Source of the DNA: Thalassia testudinum
Lineage: Eukaryota; Streptophyta; Magnoliopsida; Alismatales; Hydrocharitaceae
Assembly: GCA_037157565.1 (NCBI GenBank)
Contig: JAZHRO010000003.1
Span: 40,623,001-40,687,000 of the forward strand
DNA: 64,000 nucleotides
Direction of reading: 5' to 3'
Position 1 is the first letter of the stretch; each line of letters starts with the position of its first letter. A program made the position numbers and the translations under genes. Below, piece by piece: positions 11,195 through 23,494 of this stretch. Under the pieces are notes generated by a model, which was given only the letters and a program-made list of their open reading frames with translations, was not told where the DNA came from and did not search any database.

Positions 11195-12904
11195 TGATAA
11201 ACACTAGTTTACCATCATTCTTATAACATAAAACTAATCTTGCTGTTAGGGTTTTAACTCTGCAGATGGGTTACCAGGCAAAATTTTGGCATCACTTTGG
11301 TTAGGCAAACATTGCATCATTTTGGTTATTTTTGACATGTTTATTTGAGTTTAAAGGATGAACAGATATCCAGATCCATAAAACCCTAACATTCTGGAAC
11401 GAAACAGGTGAAGATGGAGCTTAATTCAGCTGGAACCCAGCTATATCCAGGTCATCACAACTAGACATCCGCTCACCTAAGTTAGGTTTAGCTCTCTCTA
11501 GCTCCATTCAGCTCATCTTAGCTGGATGGTAGCTCAGAGTAACTCAACTTAGCTCAACTCAGCTCAAGTTAGCTCATATCTTGCTCAACCTAGCTGAGTC
11601 TAGCTCATTTTAGCTCTAACCAGTTCACTTGGAGCTTAAGGAAGCTCAACTTAGTTGACAGTAGTTCACTTTAGCTCCAGCACAACTCTTCCTACCTCCA
11701 CTCAGCACATTGTAGCTAAACACCCTCCAACTTAGCTACTACTTATCAACTTAGTAGCTAAGCTAGCTCAAGAGTTCCAATCAAAAGCAAATCAAGCTCA
11801 ACTCAACTCCAGATAGGTTGAGTCCAACTCAATGTAGCTCTACTAATCAAGGTTAGCTACTAGCAGAGGAATTAGCTAGCTAAGCTGAGTAGCTAAGCTC
11901 TTATGAAGACCTCTTCAATTAGAATTAGCTCTAGGAAAATTCCTTCAGCTTTAGATGTGCTCCCAAGCAACTCCCTCCAACTCATCACTTCCTAAACCCT
12001 TGCTCACTCTACTCTTCTACTAGCTAAGCTAGCTTAGCTAACCACAGCCCTACTCCACCACTCCATGGCTGACCCCCCTCCTACTTCTCCCTCCTTTCTT
12101 AGCACCAAAAAGACCAACCACCATCACCTTCACACCCCTTCATCATTGGCGCCAAACATGACACCTCTTAGCCCCTCAAGCACCAGCAAAAGACACCACC
12201 TATTTCCCACCAAAACCACCAAGAATTGGTGCCATCTATTCCCTTTGAAAACCCTCCCATCTCCACCATCCATCCACTTTTGTAAACCATCTCCACTCGT
12301 CAATTGTGGCACCACCTAATGCCCTTCTAGAAGCACCCTAATTGGCGACAATTTTGGTGGTTAATAACAACCTTGGACGACCATGAAGGGATGGCTTCAA
12401 ACCCTTAACCACCCCCTTCAAGTCCCTTCAATTGGCACCAAGCATCCCCCACCCTTGGATCCCTCAACCACCTCCAAAAATCCATCATGGTTGTCAACCC
12501 TAAAAGCCACCAAAACCCTCTCATATCCCATGACGTGGCACTAATCATTCGTGGCCATAGATCCTACAACCACCCCTCAAAGCTTCATCTTAGCCATCCA
12601 CATCATCCACGCCAACCCCTCCCTCTACCACTCCTATATATACCCCTACCTGCTACCATCAAAAACACCTTTGGCTAAATACATCACTCATTCATCCACC
12701 CATACTCCACCATAACCCACGACCAAGAGAAGAAGGAGAAGAAGAACATTAAGGAGACACTCTATCTACTTGGTGCCTTCCCCTCTTTCCTTCTCTCTTG
12801 TGCCCACGCCAGCCAGAGGTCAAGCCAGGCAAGGAGGATGTCTAGAGGAGGTTCTTTAGGGTGGTCCACATCGACCCTAGGAGGAGCTTTTGGAGTGGAA
12901 TTAT
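11195..12904 (+). repeat. 5' LTR of element C, first part
   Basis: It begins TGATAAACACTAGTTTACC directly after gag codons of B; TAAAC-ACTA-GTTTA is a small terminal hairpin. It holds the AGCT-rich block (11440-12040), CA-rich sequence, a TATATATA box at 12635 and the start of the transcribed region. It stops at 12904 where S1 is inserted; the sequence resumes at 17182. Comparison with the related LTR of G shows that the two parts join. Confidence 0.85.
12635..12642 (+). promoter_or_regulatory. TATA box of LTR C
   Basis: TATATATA followed by CCCCTACC, at the place matching the TATA box of LTR B. A well-kept candidate core promoter in this LTR. Confidence 0.5.
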
Positions 12905-13389
12905 TAATAATAATAGAATAAAAATAGATGATTGCAATGATTGTTGTAGTATGTTGTAGCATGAAACACTAAGAGTGTCAAAGTGGTGAGTTAGGGCGAG
13001 TACCAGTCATTAGAACCATTATTATTATTTACTTATCTAATTTTTACTGGTTTTGTTCCAGGTCGTTCACTGGGAGGCAATTTATTGAATTACATCGGTC
13101 ACTCTTTGATCTCAAAATTATCCTCTAATTCCAAAAAGAAACTTAACATCTTATTAAAAAATGAATGAATATAAAAATGGTTTGCCTACTTACTAAAAGT
13201 TAATTATAATGTTTGTAAAAATTAACTAACTAAAAACAAGCACCAAACAATTTATTACTATACTAAAAACTATGTATTTACAAGTTATAGTATTAATACT
13301 AACATGATAGTACCTAATACACTAGGATGCCATAGTGTAAAAACTTATATTACTAGTCTGTTATCTACAGTAACATATACAGCAGTTTT

Positions 13390-13488
13390 AATAACAGACA
13401 TAAGCGTCGCTAAATCTCAGAAAACACAATATACAACCTAAGGAGGGAAAACTGAGGTCTTTAGCGACGTTTATGGTGTCATTTTATT
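13390..13488. repeat. Long imperfect hairpin with a TTTAGCGACG core inside S1
   Basis: The left arm holds CATAAGCGTCGCTAAA (13399-13414) and the right arm TTTAGCGACGTTTATG (13460-13475), within arms of about 31 and 37 bases and a loop of about 31. The word CTTTAGCGACGTTT recurs in a short hairpin of LTR D2 (51784). It may be a remnant of a small inverted-repeat transposon. Confidence 0.6.
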
Positions 13489-14044
13489 CTGTTAGTAATT
13501 ATATAAGTTTACTTATACAAATAATAAGCTATACTACTCGTACTTATTTTATTTATATTTATGTATGTATACAACTTCTTTCTCTGTATATATATACTAA
13601 GTCTCTTCTTTCTTCTCTTTTGCATTTCTATCTTAACACCTTTTAGAAGCTGTGGTGGGGAGGGGATTAAGTAATGTAATTAGTTTTTATTACTCAGTTT
13701 AGAATGTATATAGTTTGCGGGCGTGCCATTCGAGGGATACACAGCACCGAGAGGGTGGGACTAGACCTCTACTAAGCACGCCCTAATCTTAATTAGGTGG
13801 CTTAATTACGCTTTCAGACTCTATGCAGGACCTTAGCCTCACGCCGCACGGACACATGCTCGGGCCCCTGGCCCCACACACATTCGTATACTCATCACAT
13901 CTCAGACAGAATGCTCAGATCATATGCTCAATGGTAATCGGATCCGGTATGTATAGGCAATGTTTCGGGCGCCCGGCACCCGTGACGACTGCCTAATGGA
14001 AACACCAATTCTTCTTATGGCACTACGCACGATTTGCAGCGCAC

Positions 14045-14081
14045 GATGTGGCACTATTCCAGCGCCACATCTGCGCTGGAA
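14045..14081. repeat. Two overlapping palindromes inside S1
   Basis: GATGTGGC (14045-14052) pairs with GCCACATC (14064-14071), while TTCCAGCGC (14057-14065) pairs with GCGCTGGAA (14073-14081). The arms overlap, so only one hairpin can form at a time. It lies in a GC-rich island (about 13710-14130) that looks unlike the AT-rich sequence around it. Confidence 0.65.
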
Positions 14082-14589
14082 ATCGAGTGTAGCTGCGCCT
14101 GGATGCACATTTGGCCCTTGATTTGAGGGCCATAAATTATTAAAAAAAATAAAATAAAATATGGACATTAAAGTATTTGCATAATACTACATAATTGGTT
14201 AATTAATTTCGAATTTTAATTAGGTTTACTATACAAATAAATTCATTAAAGTAGGCTGTTTGTACAGGCTAATTTAGATGCTTAATTAGTTAATTACTTA
14301 TAAGGTAGTTAGTAAATGGTCTAATTGACCTTATACAGATTTAAATTATATGCTTAAGTATTTTATACATATTTTTATTATATTTTTACGAATTTATTTA
14401 TGTTTTATTTAAGTTAAAATAGCAGCTCTTGGCTGTTTATCTTAAAAACAAAATAGCAGTAATCTACAATAGATATAAATATACTTTAACTTGCTTAAAT
14501 TACTAACTATATACTAACCTAGGTCTATAGATTTACTTAACTTAGATATAACTCTAAATTATTAGTTTAGCTAATTTAATCTATAGTAT

Positions 14590-14825
14590 GGCTATAACAG
14601 AATAAATGCAAATCAGTACATATATATACATAATTCAGTAATTATATATGTAATAATTCATTATTTATACATATATGTACATAAATTACATATGTATATA
14701 GATATATATAAGTTTATATAGTATACAATATATATGTATCTATACTTACATAGTTATTATGTACATTATAGTTATATTTAGTAGTATATGTATATATACA
14801 ATATTAGATTTAAGTATGTACAATT
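14590..14825. repeat. TA-rich simple-sequence tract in S1
   Basis: Runs of TATATA, TACATA and ATGTATA over about 235 bases. Low-complexity; no gene seen. Confidence 0.7.
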
Positions 14826-16000
14826 AGATTTCAATAGGAGGTTAGGAATGAAGGATTGATTAAGTTTAATTTCATTTTGTTTTCAACAGCAGCTCCAGCC
14901 ACTGTCAGAGAAGGTGAAGAAGAGGAGAACATGTTGGAATTCAGTACTTCTTTAGCAATGGCTTAAGCCACTGTCAAATCGGCTAACTGCTGCTGCAGTT
15001 AGTCCATTTGAAGAGGAGGATGAGTTCTACAGATGAGAAGGAGGGAATTTAGAGAAGAGGGGAATTTAGAGAAGAGGGGAATAATGTAGCTGCTAGATGC
15101 AGCACTTTACTGAGTAATTGGGATTAAAAACAATCAAAACCAACTAAAAAAAAATAGCTAGGTGAATCCTAAATTTGACAAGGGTTTAAATCTCATGAAA
15201 ATCACACAATATCTCAATTCAAATACACAAAAAGAAGCCCTCATCAAAAACATCATTTCAGATTAAAACCAAAAATAACACTGAATTAGCTCTTCCTAAT
15301 GCTATAGACAGCATGAAGGAAGACTTAATTCAGTATCTTAAAACCATTAAATACAATCCCAGTTTCTTGCAACCTTAAGGAGTATGGAGAACTCCTTAGG
15401 TTAGGAATTCACCATACAAATCACCATAGTCATTATCACATTAATTATCAAAACAGATAGTGTATGGCAATTCTGAATTATCATGACAGTACTGAGAATT
15501 CATTAAGGGAATTCACAGTAACTTGTAAATGCATTCAAAACATAGCAAAACAGATAATGGATGGCTCTTCTGAGATAGTTTCTGTCACCAGAAATTCTCT
15601 CAGAGTCCTTGCCAACAGGAAATTCCAATCCTCTTCAATCTGTCAGATCAGGCAATGAAATCCAAAAAGCAAAAATCCTTAAAATACATGTTGAAAAGAA
15701 ATCTGACAAACTGAAGAATTCAACCCAAAATCAAGGGGCTTTTGTGAACAAATATGGGGTGAGTTAGAAGCCCCAAAGGTGCTTGGGACGCCAATTTCCG
15801 ATCTGAGGTTGTAAACCACCAGATCTGAAATTGGATCAGGGTGTGTGGGTGAAGGATGAGAAAAACTTGTCGTTAAAAAGAAATCAGAACTGGATTGTGA
15901 AGAAAAACACGGAGAGGGAGATAATTTGAAAAATGATTTGATGAATTTTTCCCCTCTGATCTGGACTGATCAGAGGAGGTGAGGGAAGGGAATTAAAGCT

Positions 16001-16087
16001 AATTCTACTCTAAACTACTTAACTACAGGTAAAACTAGCAATTATTCTAATTCTACTCTAAACTACTTAACTATAGATAAAACTAAT
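16001..16087. repeat. 48-bp tandem duplication in S1
   Basis: AATTCTACTCTAAACTACTT begins at 16001 and again at 16049, followed in both cases by AACTAYAGRTAAAACTA. Two copies, the second slightly short. Confidence 0.8.
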
Positions 16088-16266
16088 TATGCAGAATTAA
16101 AAACCTAAACTAAAAGGAAGAATGGGACCTATGGGTCCTTAGCCGGTGTTTAAGGAGGAAGAAAGGAGGAAGGTGACTCCAGCGGAGGAAAGAGTCTGCT
16201 AGTGAGGCTCCAAGGTCGTCCTCAGGTGCTACGAAGTCCTTAGCGACGAGTGTCGAGAGAAGGTGA

Positions 16267-16294
16267 TGATTTCACAGCCAGGGCTGTGAAATCA
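16267..16294. repeat. Perfect 13-bp inverted repeat in S1
   Basis: TGATTTCACAGCC, then AG, then GGCTGTGAAATCA. With a two-base loop this is close to a perfect palindrome. On the - strand it lies downstream of the likely promoter of S1, so it may fold in the transcript. Confidence 0.8.
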
Positions 16295-17181
16295 GAGGCT
16301 GGATGGGGAGGAGAGACTAGAGTGGATGAATTTATCGCTAAGAGGTGTAGGAGGGAGAGATCCCTTGCCCGTGACACCACTGAGGTGCTTAAGTAGCAGC
16401 TCAATGGCTGAGATCACTGCGCAGGTGAGAATAAATAAGATGCAACCGGCGGCGAGGATGTGAGGGGCAGAGCGCGCGGTGAGCAGAGAGTGAGATCTGA
16501 CCGTCAGATGAGATCTGGGAAGAGAGGTGAACGCACGCACCAAATTGCGCGAAAGTTCCAATCGAATCCAACTGCAGATCAAGATCTAAAGAGCGACGGA
16601 TGGCTGAGATTGGCTATGTTCTTCGCGTGCTACAGTGCTCGTGAAGAGCAGCAGGCTTCTCTCTGAAATGAGGGAAAAATTGCAGGAAGACCCTTGAACG
16701 AAGGGGTAGAAATATTGCATGCAGACCCATAAGTGAGAAGAATAACAACTGGAAGGGCCCTACAGGTTTTCAAAAGGGTCCCTACGGCTTACAAGCAGGT
16801 CCAAAAATGAGTTTTTAAGGGTCAAAGTGAAATGCATGAAGGACCTAAGTGTCAACTATCTATTTCACAACCTAAATGATGTCCAATTGCCTTTAAATTT
16901 TTATATGTGCTTAATTGAACATTTAATACATTGATTATACATCTGATTTGGCTTTTCATACTAATTTATGTGTTCAATTGACGCATGGATCATCATTTGT
17001 ATTTTATTTTTAGAAAATCTCATTTTATAACCTAATTATGTAGTTTTAACATAGAGTAAAGGTTTTAGGTCTTTTTCTTTAATTCCCACACTTAACCCTT
17101 TTTATCTGTTAATTTGATATTGTTTTACTTAGTGTCCAGCTTAATTTCATCCTTTTAGCTATGATGAGTGGCTACTCATCA

Positions 17182-17833
17182 ATTATTCCAATCCAGGTAG
17201 AGCTATGGCATGCCCACCAACGGCATTCCAAGGCAGACAGCATCATCTTTGGAGGAGAACATCAAGAAGGGATTAGGAGTAATCCTTTTCAAGCCTAGGA
17301 GTAGCTGACCTTGTAGCAAGGATTCACTCCACTTCACCACCATTACATGGAGGATCTTTGTTTTACCACTTTATGTTTTTATTTTTGTAGTTGAAGCATT
17401 CCTATAAAATAATTTTTCTCCATATATAAAAGTTTCCTTTCGACAATTTTTGTTTCATTCAATTAATTTCTTTTTACTTTAGTGCACTCACACCCTCTCT
17501 TTAATTATCCTAGGTCTTCATGTACCTAGGGTGAGCTTAGAGAGAGGGTCTTCTTGTCACTTAGTTTCTAGTGATTAGGTGTAGCTCTTCTTCGCATTTC
17601 CCTATTCAATTGCTTGTTGTTTCAAAAATCTAAAAAAATCTTATATTCAAAAATTACAGAAAAAAGTTTGATTTCCTTATTTCAAATGAGAGTTTTCAAA
17701 ATTGCGATCTTGCCTCCCTTGGGATGACTGAATACTTTCCAAGTACTCAATCAATACAAATTTGAAAAGCAATCGTAATTGCATGTTACAACAATAAAAA
17801 CCCTAATTTACAAATCATGCTTTTTCAAGATCA
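17182..17833 (+). repeat. 5' LTR of element C, second part
   Basis: Resumes LTR C after S1. It is homologous to LTR G (complement of 26726-27330) and LTR B (about 8290-8839), including CCTAGGGTGAGCTTAGA at 17526. The conserved motif TTGCCTCCCTTGGGATGAC lies at 17710, about 120 nt before the end. The LTR ends at CA 17833, five bases (CTTTT) before the primer site. Confidence 0.85.
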
Positions 17834-17838
17834 CTTTT

Positions 17839-17856
17839 TGGCATTGTTGCCAAGGA
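17839..17856 (+). other. Primer binding site of element C
   Basis: TGGCATTGTTGCCAAGGA resembles TGGCGCCGTTGCCGGGGA, complementary to the 3' end of tRNA-Asp(GUC). TGCC-AAGGA-GGCA just there can fold into a small hairpin, as at the primer sites of D and F. Confidence 0.8.
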
Positions 17857-19529
17857 GGCATGGCTTTGCATTATCTTTTTTCTCTTGCTTCATACGTGAA
17901 TCTCATCCCCTTTTCTTTGTCTCATCTTCTTTATGTAGGTGTTAATGGAAGAAAACGAGATTTTTTGAAGCGAAAGCTTAAATTTCCATGTCTACCTGTG
18001 GATTTAAGGTTAGTGCCACCTCTTCTTGTCACATAATGTTTGAAAAATTATATAAAAAAATGAAATTAGGCTTTCAAAATCACAAACATTAAAATTTGGT
18101 ATAGTGGTGATTTTTAAAAGCCATTGTTTACTTATTTGTTTAATTAACACCACCCTACTCAAGGTGTTAGTGTTCTAATTTTTCGGGTCCAAACTTCTGT
18201 CCAGATTTCAAAAATCAATTCCTGACACCACAGGCCTCCTAAAATCTTGAAATTTCACCAAAAAATTTCAAATCAAGTCAAGAACATCCTAAATTTCAGA
18301 GCATTTAGAGTTGCATAAAATTCTTAAAAATACGTCGACTATATGGGGGTCATCTCCTCTGATTTCATTATTTTGTTAGAATTCGTGAATTTTAGGAATT
18401 TTTCTACTTGTCCAATCCCTATGAAATTTATCTTTCTGAAATCCTTACAAAAATATGTGCAACATAATCACAAAAATTTTTGGTTGCTAGTGGTGTTACT
18501 AAAAAGTCAAAAATACCCACAGGTATAATTTCTAGACTTTAACACCAGCATAAAGAAAAATCATAAAAAAATATCAAACAAATTCCTAAAACCATAAAAA
18601 AATATTTTTTGGAATCCTTGTTTGACTTTCCTCCTAGTAGTGGTGTTGATTTCCTTGTTTGGACCACTACTTAGAAGGAAAAGCCTGAAACGATTCACTG
18701 ATAGTTAAATTTCTACCTAGGGTTCAATTCATTAGGGTTTCTTTTCATTTTATACTCACACATTCTAAAGGAAATCTACATTCACCAATACAACTTGATT
18801 TCTCTTTGATTGTGGACTTCAAACTTGCTTGAAATCATAGAAAGAAAACCCTAAAAGACATTAAACAAATTCAAACCTTAAAATTAGTAAAACAAAAAAA
18901 AGAAAAATTGTGACAAACCTCTTGTTTTGGCATTAGACCCACTCTATCCAATTTGCACACACATTAAAAAGAAATTACTGGGCATTACCCCCATCAATGC
19001 CCTTCACATTCCCATGCACATTCAGTAACCCAAGCCTAAATTAAAACAAGTAGTCATTTGACCACTTAAGGACTTCACAAAACTAGGCTTAATATCCAGT
19101 ATCTAAGAATCATTTAAGCATTCCTAATTCTTTTGGAAAATGTGGCAACAGACTTGGAGGGAAATCAAACGACAGGTATAGGTTTACATAAGCCCCTGGT
19201 GATTTTCCCAGGACACACTTGGGCCCAATCTACCTCTTTAGTCTAGCCAGGTAATCTTTAGGAAGTAGGTTCACTTGTTGATCCCTTATTTATCAGGTTC
19301 CCAAGTCTTAGGTTTCTTTAAGGAGTCAACCATAAGATAGATTTAGGCTTGGTTGTTTATTTTGTACACTTCTCTTCATCTCATCTTTTCTCTCTCCTCT
19401 CGGTCTTCCAAGTGCATGCATGGGAGAAAGTCCCAGAACCCACATCTTGAGGGACCATTTGATTTTGCCCCACACACCAAAAGATCTTTGTTTTCTTCTT
19501 CTCCCTTTCATCATCCCTCTTACTAGAAT
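17857..19529 (+). other. Leader of element C
   Basis: Non-coding; colinear with the leader of B, with the same pyrimidine-rich end before gag. Short open frames here have no resemblance to known proteins and are not kept in B. Confidence 0.7.
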
Positions 19530-21046
19530 ATGGAAAAAATGGAAAATAGTTCTAAAAATTCTGCTTCTAACCCCTCCGCTTCAACCTCCTAACCCGACCT
19601 TAACTTCCAAAACCCATCAACTGACTCGCAAGCTGACTTTTCCATTCATAACTTCCCATATTTGGAGCAACCACAAAATGCAAAATAGCTAGGGCAATCT
19701 CAAAACTGGAATGCTAATCCCCTTTCCCTTATGGTCGACCAATTAGTTCAACTGCAACAAAATAAACACTTGTCTACGACAGTCACAAACCTAGCTAACC
19801 AAATACCATGTTAGCCACTCGGGGAACCTCTTGTACCACTTAAGTATTTCTATGATCCTTCCAATTAGGAAGAGAGACTCAAGGTGGTTATACCCCAAGG
19901 GGATTTTGAAATTAAACCCTCCATTTTAAACCTAATTAAACATTTTCATGGTCTTTCGAGAGAAGACCCTTTTTGCCACCTTGAGGAGCTGATTATCCTC
20001 TCTCCAACCACCCGTTCCGACAATGTGCAGGAAGAAATGTTTTCTTATGAGACTCTACCCTCTCTCCATAAAAGACAATGCATCTTATTGGTTCAGAATG
20101 GTCGGGCGTCCTATCATCACCTGGCCCCATTTAAAAGTGCTTTTCTCAAAAAAAAAAATTTGATAGGTCGTACAAATGCTTTAAGTCAATCAATTATGAC
20201 CTTTCAACAATAATATGGTAAACCTCTCCATGAATTTTGGGAGATATTTCAAGAATTACCATGGAGTTGCCCCGATAATGAAATTCCACGATGGCTGCTA
20301 GTGTAGATCTCCTATCATGGATTAGAAGATCAATTGAAATGATTCATAGATGCTGAAGGTGCCTACCTTGTTTTCAAATAAATGAGTGAAAACTCATTTA
20401 AGTTGGCTTCAATGGATACTTTTGGTAGGACGACCAACCCAAGTCTTGAAGTAAATGAAATTGACTCCAAATCCACATATGTTCCAGTCACATAGGATGA
20501 TCTACACCTGATAGCTCAACGACTACATCAGATGGAAATTAACCAAACAAAAATGGAAGAAAAGCTCACCCAAAAATAAACTCCTTACCTTAAATCCCCT
20601 CACCTTCTGAAAAGAGAAAATCTGCACAATAATGGTGTTACTCCTACTGGGCAGCAGTATTCATCTGAATTATCACAAGATTAGACTGGGACTTTTGATT
20701 TCTTGAATCAAATTCTTTTTAACCCACCACTAAAAACAATTCGACTCTCCAAGAGCAATTTAGAAATTCCTCCAATTCTTCCATCAGAATTTGAGGAACA
20801 CCCCAAATCCTTCCTAGAAGCCTCGAATCCTATTCTGTTTCCTAGGCAAAATAAAATTGGGACTTATGGGCAAACATTGTATCAACTTAGGCCATCTCAA
20901 GAAGATATCAATACCCACGTCAAGAAAACTCTAGAGGAAATGCAAACTCGAATGACTAAAGTAACCCGCATGATAAAAAATTTATAAAATCAAGTAAAGG
21001 TTACTCTCAATCACAGACCTACTAGTAACCTGCCATCCCAACCCAT
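19530..21046 (+). pseudogene. gag: gag remnant
   Basis: ATG at 19530 (MEKMENSSKNSAS), aligned with the start of gag in B. The frame runs to 21046 with about ten stops. The gag core includes GDFEIKPSILNLIKHFHGLS (from about 19896), REDPFCHLEEL and GRASYHHLAPFKSAFLKK. A later coiled segment (VKKTLEEMQTRMTKVTRMIKNL, about 20919-20984) ends in NLPSQP, where S2 is inserted. When S2 and one target copy are removed, the frame passes directly into the protease part at 23495 (2,453 bases changes frame 0 to frame 2, as observed). Gag builds the particle; this copy is dead. Confidence 0.88.
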
Positions 21047-23494
21047 TGATGATAACATTATTATCATCCATATCTAGCTTTATTTAGTTATAATCAAGGA
21101 ATAAATGCTCCTACATAATCTCTAGAGAGCCCTAATTCATTGCATAATCATTCTGAGAGAAAGAGAAGAAAACAGGGGTCAAACTGTAGTTTTAATAGCA
21201 TATCTCAATTGTAGTGCAATCACAGGTTCTCTCAGGGGTCTACTAAGGGTCAAATGATCTTAAGAGTCTAACAAGTCGGTTAGTACAGACAGAAAAGGTT
21301 TTTTGCATGTTTTGAGAATTAAATGACTTCCGAAACACTAATAATAGACCTACTTATTTAACTGAGGTTATGGTCAGGATAAAATTCACCTAAAGGCTCT
21401 AAAAATCATTGAAAAATATTCTCTAGGACTTGGTACTATCAATTTGACCATCAGAACCCATCTTGAACCAAAATAGTGTCTTAAATAGACATTTGCCCTA
21501 ATTTGGGTTTTTATATAAATTACCTAGAGAAACTAGGTCAAAACCAAAATCCAACTTCACCATTTGATTTCCTAGGTCCAAATTAGGTTTGTACAAAAAT
21601 TTGGGCCCAATCTGAGATCATCTTGACCTACTTTGCAATTTGGTCCTATCTAACTCTTTTATCTCACACTCATGCCCTAACTTTCAAAAAAATTACACTT
21701 AGGTCCCCAACTTTATTGTCTTCTTCTTCAAATAGGTCCCTGTCGCCCTCAACTCCTAATCCTAAAGCTCCGGAGACCTTCAAATGGGAAGATCTCCCTG
21801 ATTTCTCGCTCAATCCCTTCCAAAATTGGAAGGGAGATTCCCTGAGGAGTCCTCTTTCCAATACACCCATCCATGAACCTTACAACCTTCACAATCTCTC
21901 ATGCAAATGCATAAGAGATTTGAGTATCTTTATGTTTCCAACTCCGATGAGCCTTCCAAGCTTGGGAAGCTTGCTTTCCAAGCTTTAACCGCTCACTGAG
22001 GCCTATAAAAGAAACCCCAGGGCCTGCCTATTCTCCTTAGCTAGTTTTATGGCCACAAATCTCTTCGAAACTCCACCTCCAGCCCTCCTCTAACTTAGCT
22101 CTGGAAAACCTCTTCCCCATCATCCTACGGCTAGCCAACAGCCAAATTGGCCTGGTCACGACCTTCCTCACCTTCATCCACGCCTGGTGTGCCAAAGCCA
22201 GGGTCATCTTCCCTCTTCTTCACCGCCGTCCATCTACGAATGTTTCATCTTCCACGGCGTTGGCAATCACACTGGCATCGTATCCCTTCCCCTTTCGTCC
22301 ATTAGAGTACTTAGGTTTTGTTAGCATCGTAGATTAGTTTCCCCTCCTTAAACCTTAGTTTCAACCCCTCGACACCGCAAATCACTTCCATCTTCTCCGC
22401 GTCTGGTGACCACTCCAACGAGGCATCCCTGCTACTACACCCTTCCATCTGCCTCGAAGAAACTCTCACGAGCTTTGCCATCACACAGAGGGAAAAAGCC
22501 CTCTGTCTATTTCACTGATTCTCCACTGCACGAGTCCCCCAAACACTACCCTTACCGCACCTTCATTCTGACTTCACCAGACTTCCTCACACGCTCACAC
22601 ACTAAATTGATGCCACTATTGCACTCATCGATCCTCGATGATCCTTCTGAGTGCTATAACTTGGGCTTATAGCCCGTATTTCTGTCTCAGGTACCTTCAT
22701 CAAACATCTGTCATTGCCTCATGTTCTCCGACGAAGTCGTCAGTCCTCTGATCACGATTCACCCAGATTTCATCTCTAGGTTCCGCGACTGAGTCCTAGG
22801 CTTCGCTCTAAACCTTCAATTGGCATTGACATATGCAGTTGCTACCTTAATCAAAAGCCATCTTTAGCTACTGCTACTGTGCAATGAATTGCAGGGGACA
22901 TAGTCCCACATCGGATTTGGAAGACTCCCCCATGTGGTTTAAATTTATTTTGTGCATCTGGCTTATCACCTCAGCACGCACAGGTGGTCAGCTCCCCACA
23001 CGCACACCCATTGCATGCTCTCGCCCATGGCCACGCCACGTAGGTCATAGCTCGGAACTGTTTACCTAAGTATCTGGATCTGATTAGCATATATCTAAGA
23101 GAGGAAAATGGAGAGGAAAAGAGAGAGGGGAGGAGGGGGGTTTTTCTCTTGCAGGGAGTTGTACGACACTTCTTTGCAAGAAGAGAAAAAGAGCCAAGGA
23201 AAGGAAGAAAGAAGGAGAGAATGAAGAGCCTGTGTACACAAGGAAGAAAGAAGAGAACAACAGAAAAGAAAGGAAGAAGAGGATGAGAAGAGAAGGCCTC
23301 CCTGAGGCACTATAACAACAATTTGCTCATTTACATTAATTGTTGAGATTAGCACAAGAATTCCTATTTGCCCCCAGCGAACTACCTTAGACTTTCATTT
23401 GAGTTATAAATTTTTTCTATTTTTTGAGCTAATTTTGAGGATTATTACTACAACGAACTCATCTTTCAAAATCCTCGATTTAGCCCTAAAAACA
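21047..23494 (+). mobile_element. S2: solo LTR (2,448 bp) with perfect target duplication
   Basis: Flanked by CCCAT at 21042-21046 and 23495-23499. It starts TG, with the terminal hairpin GATGATAA-CATTA-TTATCATC (21048-21068), and ends AAAACA. A TATAAAAG box lies at 22004 and the U5 motif TTGCCCCCAGCGAACTACC at 23370, about 105 nt before the end, giving + orientation. No primer site, gag or pol, so this is the scar of LTR-LTR recombination. An AG-rich stretch with AGAGAGG runs occurs at 23095-23290. The family is not otherwise present in the window. Confidence 0.85.
22004..22011 (+). promoter_or_regulatory. TATA box of solo LTR S2
   Basis: TATAAAAG preceded by GAGGCC, about 960 bases into the LTR. 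It fixes the likely orientation. Confidence 0.6.

Larger units (their letters stand above)
12905..17181 (-). mobile_element. S1: probable 4.3 kb solo LTR inserted in LTR C
   Basis: Flanked by ATTAT on both sides (12900-12904 and 17182-17186). Read on the - strand it starts TGATGAGT-AGCC-ACTCATCA, a perfect 8-bp terminal hairpin like other LTRs here. About 155 nt before its end it has the LTR motif TTGCCTCCCAGTGAACGACC (complement of 13061-13080). The final dinucleotide is TA where CA is expected, explained by one C-to-T change. No internal gag/pol was found, so a solo LTR fits best. A GC-richer promoter-like and leader-like part lies at 16100-16670; 14150-14880 is AT-rich. The family is not represented elsewhere in the window. 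Confidence 0.6.

Noticed and set aside
13390..13488. A CACTA or MITE transposon suggested by TTTAGCGACG arms
   Set aside because: No CACTA-type end and no clear target duplication; kept only as a hairpin.
16292..16666. Frames of 96 and 68 codons near 16.3-16.7 kb as a host gene
   Set aside because: They lie in the leader-like part of S1 on opposite strands, without homology or splice context.
22902..22920. AGTCCCACATCGGATTTGG inside S2, a word known from the 5' ends of some plant LTRs and TRIM elements
   Set aside because: No terminal repeat, primer site or 5S-like sequence around it, and the S2 ends are already fixed by the target duplication.
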